Of a stretch of 64,000 nucleotides of DNA, positions 16,034 through 25,016 are shown piece after piece (the first letter of the stretch is position 1; each line of letters opens with the position of its first letter). The position numbers were made by a program, and so were the translations under genes. Source of the stretch: Micavibrio_A sp964423095 (GTDB lineage: Bacteria; Pseudomonadota; Alphaproteobacteria; Micavibrionales; Micavibrionaceae); the NCBI GenBank assembly GCA_964423095.1, contig CAYRDI010000001.1:1-64000 (forward strand), in the 5' to 3' direction. The notes under the pieces were generated by a model that saw nothing but the letters and a program-made list of their open reading frames with translations, searched no databases and was not told the DNA's origin.

Positions 16034-16618
16034 TTAGGCAGCCAAAATCAACGCCCCTTTTGGGCGGAAACCCGAACCGGGCACATGGGCAGGATGGTTA
16101 GCCCTGCGTAATGTTTCCATCCATGAATAATCATGGGGAGGTTCGTCCGGGATGCCTGCATTCACAACCAATGCCTCTCGCATGGCAAGCCCAAGCCTGT
16201 CACGGTCAAGCAGCCACATGAAATCGCCAAAAGATTTTACATCTTCCGGTTTATGGCCATCCAGTAAAAACTCGGTCAAATAGAAGTCACCCACGACAGC
16301 GGGAAAACTTTCTTCGGGAAAATGGATCATCGCGATCTTGTAATCTGCAAAGTCATTTCCGTGAAGGGCTTCCTGATCAAGGACTCGATCCGTGCAAATC
16401 CATTCCGTAATCCGGTGCATCATCTGATCCGGCCTGCACCCTAGATCATCGATTGTAAACGTCCAACGGTTATGGTGATTGGAATTTTTTCTTTCGTCCG
16501 TTTTGAAAGGAATAACGGCGGATAAAACCAGAGCGTCTCGTGCAACAGGAGGCGGCGTTATCACACCCCCAAAATTTCCAGCGTCATTGAAGCCGTAAGA
16601 TAAGCTCAAAGGAAACAC
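16034..16618 (-). CDS. Hypothetical protein between glyA and nrdR
   Basis: A 194-residue soluble protein starting at GTG 16618 (MFPLSLSYGFNDAGNFGGV). It has mixed alpha/beta character, with TFTIDDLGCRPDQMMHRITEW and HDYSWMETLRRANHPAHVPG as its most distinctive parts; no membrane segment or family signature was recognised. It is in the same direction as the flanking genes with 101 bases to glyA and 44 to nrdR. Composition is AT-richer than glyA, so it may be an acquired gene placed in a conserved block. Confidence 0.6.
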   Translation of the reverse strand: MFPLSLSYGFNDAGNFGGVITPPPVARDALVLSAVIPFKTDERKNSNHHNRWTFTIDDLGCRPDQMMHRITEWICTDRVLDQEALHGNDFADYKIAMIHFPEESFPAVVGDFYLTEFLLDGHKPEDVKSFGDFMWLLDRDRLGLAMREALVVNAGIPDEPPHDYSWMETLRRANHPAHVPGSGFRPKGALILAA

Positions 16619-16719
16619 CCAATACCATCACGCTGCCCCTGAAGTACAAAGGCAATGCATAATTTTATCAGTGATTCTTTCCATCCATCTACGTGGCAAT
16701 ATTGTGCCGCGCGTCAATT

Positions 16720-18033
16720 CTATGCTGCGGTCGCGTCCGGATAGATCGGAAAACGGGAGCACAGTGCTTTCACCTTCGCACGCACCGCTTTTTCAACATC
16801 CGCGTTGCCTTCGGGGCCGTTTTTGGCGAGTCCATCGAGAACTTCGAGGATCATCGCACCAATTTCCTTCCATTCGGCGGGGCCAAAACCGCGCGTCGTT
16901 CCGGCAGGCGTGCCCAGACGGATGCCCGATGTCACCATCGGTTTTTCCGGATCGTTCGGCACCGCATTTTTGTTACAGGTGATGCCCGCATGTTCCAGCG
17001 CGAGGTCGGCCGCTTTCCCGGTCAGTTTTTTCGGGCGCAGATCCACCAGCATCATGTGGCAATCAGTTCCGCCGGACACGATGTCCAGACCACCGGCCTT
17101 CAACGTATCGGCCAGAATGCGGGCATTCTCAAGAACCGCTTTTGCGTAAGACTTGAATTCCGGCTGCAACGCTTCACCGAACGCCACGGCCTTGGCCGCA
17201 ATCACATGTTCCAGCGGGCCACCCTGTAATCCGGGAAAAACGGCCGAATTGATTTTCTTGGCCAGATCTTCGTCATTCGTCATGACCGCACCACCGCGGG
17301 GACCACGCAATGTCTTGTGCGTCGTCGTCGTGACAATATGCGCGTGCGGGAACGCGTTCGGATAGGCACCGCCCACGATCAGACCGGCATAGTGCGCAAC
17401 GTCGGCGAACAGATACGCGCCGACCTTGTCGGCGATCTCGCGGAATTTTTTGAAATCGATCACGCGGGCATAGGCCGAAGCACCGGCAAGGATCATTTTC
17501 GGTTTATGCTCCATCGCCATTTTTTCGACTTGGGCATAATCGATGTTTCCATTGGCATCAATGCCGTACGTTACGGCATTGAACCATTTGCCCGAAAAAT
17601 TCACGGGGCATCCGTGGGTCAAGTGACCGCCATGGCCCAGATCCATCCCGAGGAAAACATCACCGGGTTGAAGCAACGCCATAAAGACGGCCTGGTTCGC
17701 ATTCGCACCCGAATGCGGCTGAACATTCGCGAATTTGCATCCGAACAATTTGCACAGACGGTCAATCGCGATTTGCTCCGTGACGTCCACATGCTCGCAT
17801 CCTTGATAGTATCTTTTGCCGGGATAACCTTCGGCGTATTTGTTGGTCAGAACCGATCCTTGCGCCTGAAGCACAGCCTTGGACACGATGTTTTCAGAGG
17901 CGATCAATTCAATCTGGTCTTGTTGACGCGTCAATTCCGCCGTCATCGCCTTGTAAATTTCCGGGTCCTTATCGATCAGGTTTTCTCCAAAAAAGCTGTT
18001 ATCGCCCATAATTTTCTCCGCTGCGTTGCCCAT
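16720..18033 (-). CDS. glyA: Serine hydroxymethyltransferase
   Basis: A 437-residue PLP enzyme converting serine and tetrahydrofolate to glycine and methylene-THF. Conserved parts: IELIASENIVSKAVLQAQGSVLTNKYAEGYPGKRYY, GANANQAVF, MDLGHGGHLTHG and VTTTTHKTLRGPRGG with the PLP lysine. ATG 18033 follows GAAAGGG; a GTG three codons earlier is possible. It starts 21 bases after rpiB, so the two are co-transcribed. Confidence 0.97.
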   Translation of the reverse strand: MGNAAEKIMGDNSFFGENLIDKDPEIYKAMTAELTRQQDQIELIASENIVSKAVLQAQGSVLTNKYAEGYPGKRYYQGCEHVDVTEQIAIDRLCKLFGCKFANVQPHSGANANQAVFMALLQPGDVFLGMDLGHGGHLTHGCPVNFSGKWFNAVTYGIDANGNIDYAQVEKMAMEHKPKMILAGASAYARVIDFKKFREIADKVGAYLFADVAHYAGLIVGGAYPNAFPHAHIVTTTTHKTLRGPRGGAVMTNDEDLAKKINSAVFPGLQGGPLEHVIAAKAVAFGEALQPEFKSYAKAVLENARILADTLKAGGLDIVSGGTDCHMMLVDLRPKKLTGKAADLALEHAGITCNKNAVPNDPEKPMVTSGIRLGTPAGTTRGFGPAEWKEIGAMILEVLDGLAKNGPEGNADVEKAVRAKVKALCSRFPIYPDATAA

Positions 18034-18054
18034 GTGTTTCACCCTTTCTAAAAA

Positions 18055-18492
18055 TTAACAGTTGCCCAGTTTGTCCACGCGGCCCTGATGGCGGCCGCCT
18101 TCGAATTTCGTTTCCAGAAATGCTTTGAGCATATCCAGCGCGACCTCGGTGCCCGTCAAACGCTCCCCCATGCAGATCACGTTCGCATCGTTGTGCAAAC
18201 GGCAGAGCCGCGCCATGGTGGCATCCGTACAGAGTGCCGCACGTATCTTCGGGTTGCGGTTGCAGGCGATCGAAATGCCGATCCCCGATCCGCAAATGGC
18301 CACGCCGAACGGCGCATCCCCCGCCGCGACCGCCGCCGCCAGTTTTTTCCCGTAATCCGGATAATCGACCGATTCCGGTGCGTGGGTGCCAAGATCGACC
18401 CATTCCACAGGCACGGCCTTGAAGTTTTTTTTCAGATGTTCTTTGAGCGCGTATCCCGCGTGATCGGAGGCAATGGCCAGCTTGAATGTCAT
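18055..18492 (-). CDS. rpiB: Ribose 5-phosphate isomerase B
   Basis: A 145-residue RpiB/LacAB-type sugar isomerase of the pentose phosphate pathway. The N-terminal motif LAIASDHAGYALKEHLK, the APESVDYPDYGKKLA segment and the active-site loop GVAICGSGIGISIACNRNPKIRAA are diagnostic, with the catalytic Cys in ICGSG. The rpiB-glyA order is common in alphaproteobacteria. Confidence 0.95.
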   Translation of the reverse strand: MTFKLAIASDHAGYALKEHLKKNFKAVPVEWVDLGTHAPESVDYPDYGKKLAAAVAAGDAPFGVAICGSGIGISIACNRNPKIRAALCTDATMARLCRLHNDANVICMGERLTGTEVALDMLKAFLETKFEGGRHQGRVDKLGNC

Positions 18493-18518
18493 GCCCCCAT
18501 TGTATAGAGGGTTGGCCC

Positions 18519-18722
18519 CTATTCGATCAAGCCTTTCTTACGCATGACATAAGCGAGTTTTTTGAGGGCGTTTTGCTTTAAAATCAGCTCGGATGTCCCT
18601 TTTGGCCCCTGGATCGATGCCTCGGTCAGGGTGGCGACATCCAGCGCGGATACCTTCACAAACGGCCCGATGGTAAAAAATTCAAAGATGACTTCGCGGT
18701 TTTTTAGAGGTTCTTCAGGCAT
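18519..18722 (-). CDS. Small conserved protein, DUF6898-like
   Basis: A 67-residue protein starting MPEEPLKNREVIFEFFTIGP and continuing VKVSALDVATLTEASIQGP, ending with a basic helix KKLAYVMRKKGLIE. The pattern (EVIFEF, VKVSA-D, E-SI-GP, L-KL-YV) resembles the alphaproteobacterial family DUF6898, whose function is unknown. It begins just upstream of rpiB (26-base gap) and is divergent from the acyl-CoA dehydrogenase with 48 bases between. The longer frame covering it runs antisense to that gene and is not real beyond this start. Confidence 0.75.
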   Translation of the reverse strand: MPEEPLKNREVIFEFFTIGPFVKVSALDVATLTEASIQGPKGTSELILKQNALKKLAYVMRKKGLIE

Positions 18723-18770
18723 TTGTGGGTATAATACCTGCAAGATATAAAATTCCAAGGAGCATCTGAT

Positions 18771-19946
18771 ATGGCCACCCGCGCATCCTTTGACTGGCAA
18801 GACCCCCTCCTCATCGACGAACTTTTGAGCGAAGACGAACGGATGATCCGGGATACGGCCCATGATTTTGCGCAAAACCACCTGCTCCCCGGCGTTATCG
18901 AAGCCAACCGCCACGAAACATTCGACCCCGCGATAATGAAAGAGATGGGTAGACTGGGCCTGCTCGGATGTTATCTGGAAGGCTATGGCTGTTCGGGCGT
19001 CAGCCAGGTGGCCTATGGCCTGATCGCCCGCGAAATGGAACGCGTGGATTCCGGCTACCGCTCTGCCCTCTCCGTCCAATCCTCGCTGGTCATGTACCCG
19101 GTCCATACGTTCGGGTCAGAAGAACAAAAGCAAAAATTCCTTCCAAAACTGGCGACTGGCGAAATGATCGGATGTTTTGGATTGACCGAACCTGATGGCG
19201 GGTCCGATCCGTCTTCGATGCGCACGAACGCAAAAAAGGTGCAAGGCGGGTTCAAACTGAACGGATCAAAGCAATGGATCACGAATTCCCCCATCGCCGA
19301 TGTCATGGTTGTCTGGGCGAAGGTGGAAAGCGGCGAGATCAACGGTTTTATCCTCGAACGCGGCATGAAAGGTCTCGAAACACCGAAAATTGAGGGGAAA
19401 TTCTCGCTGCGTGCCTCAACAACGGGCGGAATTATGATGGATGACGTGTTTGTGCCCGAAGAAAACCGCCTTCCGGATGTGAATTCACTCAAAGGCCCGA
19501 TGATGTGCCTGAATTCGGCGCGGTATGGCATCAGTTGGGGCGTGATCGGCGCGGCAGAGGCCTGCTGGCATCAAGCGCGCGCCTATGTGATGGATCGTGT
19601 CATTTTCGGCAAACCGCTGGCGGCGCAACAGCTCATTCAAAAGAAGCTCGCCGATATGCAAACCGAAATCACACTGGGCCTTCACGGGGCTTATCGTTTG
19701 GGCCGGTTAAAAGACGAAGACCGCGCCGCGCCGGAAAGCATTTCGATGATGAAACGGAACAATTGCGGCAAGGCACTGGAGATTGCGCGCACCGCCCGCG
19801 ATATGCTGGGCGGCAACGGCATCGCCGATGAATATCATGTGATCCGCCATATGATGAATTTAGAGGCCGTCAACACCTATGAAGGCACGCACGATATCCA
19901 CGCACTCATACTGGGCAAGGCCCAGACGGGCCATGCGGCGTTCTAG
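18771..19946 (+). CDS. gcdH: Glutaryl-CoA dehydrogenase-type acyl-CoA dehydrogenase
   Basis: A 391-residue FAD enzyme that oxidises and decarboxylates glutaryl-CoA to crotonyl-CoA in lysine and tryptophan breakdown. FAD/substrate parts: GCFGLTEPDGGSDPSSMRT, KWITNSP-like QWITNSPIADV and RDMLGGNGIADEYHVIRH. The catalytic Glu is in NTYEGTHDIHALILG and the SGYRSALSVQSSLVM segment holds the Arg specific to this subgroup. SD AAGGAG lies eight bases before the ATG. It stands alone; its 3' end overlaps the convergent gene at 19906 by 41 bases. Confidence 0.92.
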   Translation: MATRASFDWQDPLLIDELLSEDERMIRDTAHDFAQNHLLPGVIEANRHETFDPAIMKEMGRLGLLGCYLEGYGCSGVSQVAYGLIAREMERVDSGYRSALSVQSSLVMYPVHTFGSEEQKQKFLPKLATGEMIGCFGLTEPDGGSDPSSMRTNAKKVQGGFKLNGSKQWITNSPIADVMVVWAKVESGEINGFILERGMKGLETPKIEGKFSLRASTTGGIMMDDVFVPEENRLPDVNSLKGPMMCLNSARYGISWGVIGAAEACWHQARAYVMDRVIFGKPLAAQQLIQKKLADMQTEITLGLHGAYRLGRLKDEDRAAPESISMMKRNNCGKALEIARTARDMLGGNGIADEYHVIRHMMNLEAVNTYEGTHDIHALILGKAQTGHAAF

Positions 19947-20421
19947 GGCCGCCCACGTTCGGGGCATATTTTACCCGGCTGCCAAACAGGGCGCCCAAAA
20001 AACTCCCGCCCAAAGACAGTGACTGCGTAGCGTCTGTCTTTATATCGACGATACGGGAAACATAATCTTCCGTAAGACGATCCGCGATAAAAGCGCGGGT
20101 TTGGCGTGGATGGACATGCCAAACCCCATCCAGAATATACCCGCGCTGATATTCCAGCGCGCCGGGAACAAACCCGTATTCTTTTAAAAGATCATGATAG
20201 GCATTCAACGACTTCGGACCGCAATGCCACGATGATGACCGGAATTCATGATCCGAAATCATCAACGCACAGGCAAAAATATCCCAGCGGGGTTGCAGGA
20301 TGTCCGTTCCCGTCAAATCGCACATGAAATACTGCACATTTCTGCGGATACGTTGCGGCACACCTGCCGTTTTCATATCCGCAAGAAGAAGCTCTTTTGT
20401 TGCCTGCATACCGGAATCCAT
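19906..20421 (-). CDS. Hypothetical protein
   Basis: A 171-residue soluble protein from ATG 20421 (MDSGMQATKELLLADMKTAG), chosen because GAGGTG lies eight bases upstream; a TTG five codons earlier is less likely. The N-terminal 130 residues look globular (VQYFMCDLTGTDILQPRWDIFACALMISD), while the Pro/Gly-rich tail reads into the 3' end of gcdH by 41 bases. No family recognised. Single-gene unit between gcdH and the MarR regulator. Confidence 0.6.
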   Translation of the reverse strand: MDSGMQATKELLLADMKTAGVPQRIRRNVQYFMCDLTGTDILQPRWDIFACALMISDHEFRSSSWHCGPKSLNAYHDLLKEYGFVPGALEYQRGYILDGVWHVHPRQTRAFIADRLTEDYVSRIVDIKTDATQSLSLGGSFLGALFGSRVKYAPNVGGPRTPHGPSGPCPV

Positions 20422-20483
20422 AAATATCCACCTCAAACGAGATGGGACATCTAAACAACCGTCATCATTATGTCAATAATATT

Positions 20484-20960
20484 TTATTCCTCATCATCCA
20501 GACTTGCCAGACCCGTAAACTGGGACTGGGACGTCCAGAAACGCTCGAACATCTTCATCGTTTTGATGGCATCGTTCATGCGTTCAGGGGAGAGTTCCGT
20601 GCCTTTGATCTTGTCTTCATGGCGGGAAAACATATCGGAGAGCAGTTTGTACGTTTCCTTGCCCTTGTCGGACAATTTCACGCGGATGGAGCGTTTGTCA
20701 TGGACGGAGCGTTCCTGTTCGATATACCCGTTTTCGCCCATTTTCTTGACGTTATAGGACACGTTCGAGCCGAGGTAATAGCCGCGCAGGGTCAATTCCC
20801 CCACCGTCATTTCATCCGTGCCGATGTTGTAAAGGATCATCGCCTGTACGTTGTTGATGTCCTGTATGCCCTTGCGGTCGAGTTCCACCTTCACCACATC
20901 AAGAAAATAGCGGTGCAGGCGTTCGATCAATTGGATGGCTTCAAAATACGGTGTGGACAC
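20484..20960 (-). CDS. MarR-family regulator, LdtR-like
   Basis: A 158-residue winged-helix repressor. The order IQLIERLHRYFLDVVKVEL, INNVQAMILYNIGTDEMTVGELTLRGYYLGSNVSYNVKKMGENGYI and RSIRVKLSDKG matches the alphaproteobacterial LdtR group, named for control of an L,D-transpeptidase gene in Liberibacter. It starts at GTG 20960 with GGAG eight bases upstream. It is divergent from hemB, a neighbour seen in related genomes. An L,D-transpeptidase and DUF882 gene are 11-13 kb away in this window and could be targets. Confidence 0.85.
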   Translation of the reverse strand: MSTPYFEAIQLIERLHRYFLDVVKVELDRKGIQDINNVQAMILYNIGTDEMTVGELTLRGYYLGSNVSYNVKKMGENGYIEQERSVHDKRSIRVKLSDKGKETYKLLSDMFSRHEDKIKGTELSPERMNDAIKTMKMFERFWTSQSQFTGLASLDDEE

Positions 20961-21160
20961 GCGATGATCTCCGGTTTTGTAGTTATGAAAATAAGAATGA
21001 CCGAAACGGCCATCTTCTAAAATACGCCTAAAATATTAACCAATCCTTGCCGCGCCCGCAATACGATCGTCGTCTTTGTGATAAATATCAAGGACGAACG
21101 GCACACAAGAATTTACATTCCCGCCAAAATGGCCTAACGAGGGTTAAAAGGCGGCTGAAC

Positions 21161-22279
21161 ATGAGCGATTCCAACATCATCAAAGACCTGAAGAAATCGA
21201 TGGGCGAAACAGTCCCGGAGCAGGGAAAATCCCATTTTGACCTGATCAAGACCGAAAGCCTGTCTTCCAACCGTTTTCCGCATGTCCGGATGCGCCGCCT
21301 GCGCCGCACCGATGCCATCCGCCATCTGGTCCGCGAGCATGACGTTCAGGCATCCGATTTGATCGTCCCAATCTTTGTGGAAGAAAATATTGATGAACGC
21401 ATGCCGCTCTCCAGCCTGCCCGGCGTGTTCCGCGAAACCGAAAAAAGCCTGGAAGCGCGTGTGAAAAACATCGCGGCGTCCGGTGTGAAATCCGTCATAC
21501 TGTTCGGCGTTTCGCACAACAAGGATTCGATCGGGTCGGATTCGATGGACCCGAACGGCCTGCTCGCCCGGATGATTTCCCGCGCAAAAAATGCGGCACC
21601 GGAACTGGCCGTCATCGCCGATGTCTGTTTTTGCGAATACACCGACCACGGCCATTGCGGTCCCGTTTGCGCACACGGCGATGTCGATAACGACAAAACG
21701 CTTGAAAATATTGCCATGCAATCCGTTGTGGCGGCAGAGGCCGGCGCGGACATCATCGCGCCATCCGGCATGATGGATGGACAGGTTTCCGCCATCCGCC
21801 ACGCGCTGGATGTCACCGGCTTTTCGGATATTCCGATCATGGCCTATGGCGCGAAATTCGCATCCTGCTTCTACGGCCCGTTCCGCGATGCCGCCGGTTG
21901 CGCGCTGGGCGCCAACCCGAACGTCCGCAAAGACCGCAAGACCTATCAACTCGACCCCGCCAATGCGCGTCAGGCGATCCGCGATGCGCTGCTCGACCAG
22001 GCCGAAGGCGCGGACATACTGATGGTCAAACCGGGCATGGCGTATCTCGATATTCTTTGCAAGCTGCGCGATGCGTGCGATCTCCCCCTCGCCGTTTATC
22101 AGGTCAGCGGCGAATATGCGATGATCCGTTTTGCGGCGCAGGCGGGTGCATTGAACTATCAGGACGCGATGATGGAGTCCCTGCTCGCCTTCAAACGGGC
22201 CGGGGCGGATATGATTCTGACCTACGCCGGCGAAGACGTCGCCCGCTTCCTGAACGAAGGCCGCCCTTTTAGCGCATAG
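21161..22279 (+). CDS. hemB: Delta-aminolevulinic acid dehydratase
   Basis: A 372-residue enzyme joining two ALA molecules into porphobilinogen for haem synthesis. The metal-site segment DVCFCEYTDHGHCG has the Cys/Asp ligands, and the two active-site lysines are in AYGAKFASCFYGPFRDA and DILMVKPGMAYLDI. ATG 21161 (MSDSNIIKDLKK) follows AAAAGGCGG; a start 38 codons upstream would lack an SD and give an unusual leader. Monocistronic as far as seen. Confidence 0.97.
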   Translation: MSDSNIIKDLKKSMGETVPEQGKSHFDLIKTESLSSNRFPHVRMRRLRRTDAIRHLVREHDVQASDLIVPIFVEENIDERMPLSSLPGVFRETEKSLEARVKNIAASGVKSVILFGVSHNKDSIGSDSMDPNGLLARMISRAKNAAPELAVIADVCFCEYTDHGHCGPVCAHGDVDNDKTLENIAMQSVVAAEAGADIIAPSGMMDGQVSAIRHALDVTGFSDIPIMAYGAKFASCFYGPFRDAAGCALGANPNVRKDRKTYQLDPANARQAIRDALLDQAEGADILMVKPGMAYLDILCKLRDACDLPLAVYQVSGEYAMIRFAAQAGALNYQDAMMESLLAFKRAGADMILTYAGEDVARFLNEGRPFSA

Positions 22280-22468
22280 TTTTTGGGTGTTATTTAAAAT
22301 AAAGGGGTCATCAGGCCCTTTTATTATACGCCCACCCGTTTCCACCGCTTGATCAAACCCGCAAAAACAGGGACAATCATATGTCCTTGGTAACATTCTG
22401 TTTACCAGTTTCAGGGTATTCTTAACGTCTAAAAAGTTCTCTCCACCAGTCAGGGATTCTCATTCAAT

Positions 22469-23359
22469 ATGAAATTTGCGGGTCTAGCCCTAGTTCTTGT
22501 TTGTACGTTCGGCGGTCTGATGGTCGCAGCCGGCGTGGAAAAGGCAATCCATTTGATCGTGGGGGCCATCCTGCCCGCCATGCCCGGCGAATTCATCATC
22601 ATTTTCGGCTGCGCCTGTTGCGCCTTTATGGTCGCGAACTCCCCGTCCGCCGTCAAACACACCTTCAGTTATTTCAAGGCCCTGAAAAAAGCCGGTGCCT
22701 ATTCCAAAGACGATTACATCGAAATGCTTTCGATGCTTTACACGGTGTTCAAGCTCGCCCGCACCAAAGGCTGGCTGGCCATGGAACAACACATCGAAAA
22801 CCCGCACGATTCAGAACTGTTCAAACAATTCCCGTCTTTTTATAACAACCACCACGCCATCACGTTCCTGTGCGATTATCTGCGGATCATTTCGCTCGGC
22901 AACGAAGACCCGATGACGATCGAAGCGTTGATGGATGAAGAGATTGAAACCATCAAGGAACACGAAGGCCATCCGGGGCACGCCGTGCAAACAATGGCTG
23001 ATGGTATTCCGGCCCTTGGTATCGTGGCCGCCGTTCTTGGCGTGATCAAAACCATGGCATCGATTTCCGAACCGCCGGAAGTATTGGGCCACATGATCGG
23101 CGGCGCGCTGGTGGGAACATTCCTCGGCGTCTGGCTTGCCTACGGGATGGTCGGCCCGATCGCCGGTGCGATGACCAGCTATGCCGCCACCGAAGTCATG
23201 TATTACAAAGCATTGAAAGTTGGCGTGATTGCATTCCTGAACGGTTGCGCACCGCAGGTGGCCGTCGAGTTTTCGCGCAAATTCCTCCCCCATGACGTTC
23301 AGCCGACGTTCCAGGAACTCGAAGAGAAACTGAACGCCCTGCCCAGCCCGTCGGCATAA
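22469..23359 (+). CDS. motA: Flagellar motor stator protein MotA
   Basis: A 296-residue inner-membrane protein with four transmembrane segments (near residues 3-23, 34-53, 172-192, 205-228). The cytoplasmic loop carries the charged residues that meet the rotor (KLARTKGWLAMEQHIENPHDSELF). The conserved prolines of the ion path are in GIPALGIVAAVLGVI and MVGPIAGAM. With MotB it forms the proton channel that drives flagellar rotation. motB starts 14 bases downstream. Confidence 0.96.
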   Translation: MKFAGLALVLVCTFGGLMVAAGVEKAIHLIVGAILPAMPGEFIIIFGCACCAFMVANSPSAVKHTFSYFKALKKAGAYSKDDYIEMLSMLYTVFKLARTKGWLAMEQHIENPHDSELFKQFPSFYNNHHAITFLCDYLRIISLGNEDPMTIEALMDEEIETIKEHEGHPGHAVQTMADGIPALGIVAAVLGVIKTMASISEPPEVLGHMIGGALVGTFLGVWLAYGMVGPIAGAMTSYAATEVMYYKALKVGVIAFLNGCAPQVAVEFSRKFLPHDVQPTFQELEEKLNALPSPSA

Positions 23360-23373
23360 CGAAGCGAGAGGCC

Positions 23374-24354
23374 ATGGCAAAAGATAACAAGGGCGGCAAG
23401 GGCGACGAACTCAGGCCCATTATCATCAAGAAAATCAAACGCGGCGGCGGCGGCCATCATGGCGGCGCGTGGAAGGTGGCCTATGCCGACTTCGTAACCG
23501 CAATGATGGCGTTCTTTCTTTTGTTGTGGCTGCTCAACGTCACCACCGAAGAACAGAAAATGGGAATCGCCGAATATTTCGACCCGAACCCAAAAATTTC
23601 CGTCACGGAAAGCGGTGCCAACGGCATGCTGGGCGGTTTGAGCGTTTCGCGCGAAGGCGCCATGGTCACCAACGTACAACGCGTGGCCCCGCCGGAAGAA
23701 AACCACCCGTCTTTAAAACCCGGGCAGGACAAGATCACGGATGAGCAGCTCAAGCAGGAATTGAAAAAACGCGAAGAAGAAAACTTCAAGAAGGCGGAAA
23801 AAGCCATCCAGCAGGCAATGGAAGCCAACCCGGATTTAAAAGAACTTCAGAAAAACCTGAAAATGGATATGACGCCCGAAGGGCTTCGCATCCAGATCGT
23901 GGATCAGGATGGAAAGCCGATGTTCCCGTCAGGCAGCGCGACGATGTATGAACGCACCGAAAAACTCCTGCAAAAAGTCGCCGAAGTCATTCGCAAGATG
24001 CCCAACGAAATTTCGGTGCGCGGCCACACGGACGCGATCCCCTATTCCAAAGGTAACGATTACGGCAACTGGGAATTGTCCGCCGACCGCGCCAATGCCT
24101 CGCGCCGCGTTCTGATAACTGCCGGCGTTCCGGACAACAAAATCAACAACGTGCTCGGCAAGGCGGATAAGGATTCCCTGATCCCCGACAACCCGAATGA
24201 TCCGCAGAACAGACGGATCAGCATCATCCTGCTCCGTCAGGACCTGATTACGCAGGTCGGCGCGAATATGAGCACCGAGGCCGTGAAAGAAGCGGAAAAA
24301 GCCGCCAAAGACCCGCTTTACCGCCGGTCTTCCGGAACTGTTGATTTTCCATGA
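23374..24354 (+). CDS. motB: Flagellar motor stator protein MotB
   Basis: A 326-residue protein with a basic cytoplasmic start, one membrane helix (YADFVTAMMAFFLLLWLL) holding the proton-carrying Asp at about residue 39, a plug/linker rich in charge (about 115-150), and a C-terminal OmpA-like peptidoglycan-binding domain (RGHTDAIPY, NWELSADRANASRRVL, NRRISIILL). It anchors the stator to the cell wall. Good AAGCGAGAGG SD; pairs with motA. Confidence 0.96.
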   Translation: MAKDNKGGKGDELRPIIIKKIKRGGGGHHGGAWKVAYADFVTAMMAFFLLLWLLNVTTEEQKMGIAEYFDPNPKISVTESGANGMLGGLSVSREGAMVTNVQRVAPPEENHPSLKPGQDKITDEQLKQELKKREEENFKKAEKAIQQAMEANPDLKELQKNLKMDMTPEGLRIQIVDQDGKPMFPSGSATMYERTEKLLQKVAEVIRKMPNEISVRGHTDAIPYSKGNDYGNWELSADRANASRRVLITAGVPDNKINNVLGKADKDSLIPDNPNDPQNRRISIILLRQDLITQVGANMSTEAVKEAEKAAKDPLYRRSSGTVDFP

Positions 24355-24376
24355 TTCAAGATACGTAAAAACCTGT

Positions 24377-24910
24377 TTATGTAGGTATGACAGACGGTGA
24401 TGCCACGCCCTGACATAACTTTATGGCCAACGGCCATGCGCAGGATTTTTTCGCACAAAGATCGATAAAAGATTCGAATGAAGGAAAGTTAGTTTCCCTT
24501 CCATCAGCTGTCCAAAAAATCGCCTGTTCGCCGATGGTGGCTTTAAAGGAATGTTTGCTCCCGGTTGCCTTGTGCATTTCCCAAGAAAGATCGACCTCAC
24601 GCAACCCCAAAGCAAGACGCATGCCCTTGATCTCTGTATCGACCGGTGGCCGGAACGGCAACAACAATGCAGGAAGCGTTTTATTCAAGAACGCTGGGCT
24701 TACTCGAATGTCCGCCTGTTGTGCCCTGGGCACCCCCGCGTTATATCGATCCATCTGACGGTATAGCTTCCACATATCATTAAAGAACCAGGATACACCG
24801 TTCAAATGATGATCGGGGCTAAACGCGATCTGCCGCAATTTTTCGCCGTTCACGTATTCAACAGGCAGTACGCGCTTCGCCTGCGCCCACGGCATTCTTA
24901 AAGACAACAT
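24377..24910 (-). CDS. Hypothetical protein
   Basis: A 177-residue soluble protein from ATG 24910 (MLSLRMPWAQAKRVLPVEYV), preceded by AGAGGG; a GTG one codon earlier is the alternative. It looks alpha/beta with a beta-rich second half (EIKGMRLALGLREVDLSWEM, then KATIGEQAIFWTADGRETNF). No recognised family. It is isolated between the convergent motB and the co-directional, downstream end of parC, and is AT-richer than both. Confidence 0.6.
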   Translation of the reverse strand: MLSLRMPWAQAKRVLPVEYVNGEKLRQIAFSPDHHLNGVSWFFNDMWKLYRQMDRYNAGVPRAQQADIRVSPAFLNKTLPALLLPFRPPVDTEIKGMRLALGLREVDLSWEMHKATGSKHSFKATIGEQAIFWTADGRETNFPSFESFIDLCAKKSCAWPLAIKLCQGVASPSVIPT

Positions 24911-25016
24911 CACAACCCTCTGACGGTTATTTTTATTTTGGGTGAAATTATACCCACGTCAAAACGCCGTCAATGAAAGGCTGGTTTTTTCAGTTTTTAC
25001 AATGGATTGCGGTTAA

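Noticed and set aside
18723..19106. N-terminal extension of the DUF6898-like frame
   Set aside because: Runs antisense into gcdH; the conserved domain begins at MPEEPLK.
21134..22396. 420-residue minus-strand frame opposite hemB
   Set aside because: Shadow of HemB, which has all catalytic motifs.
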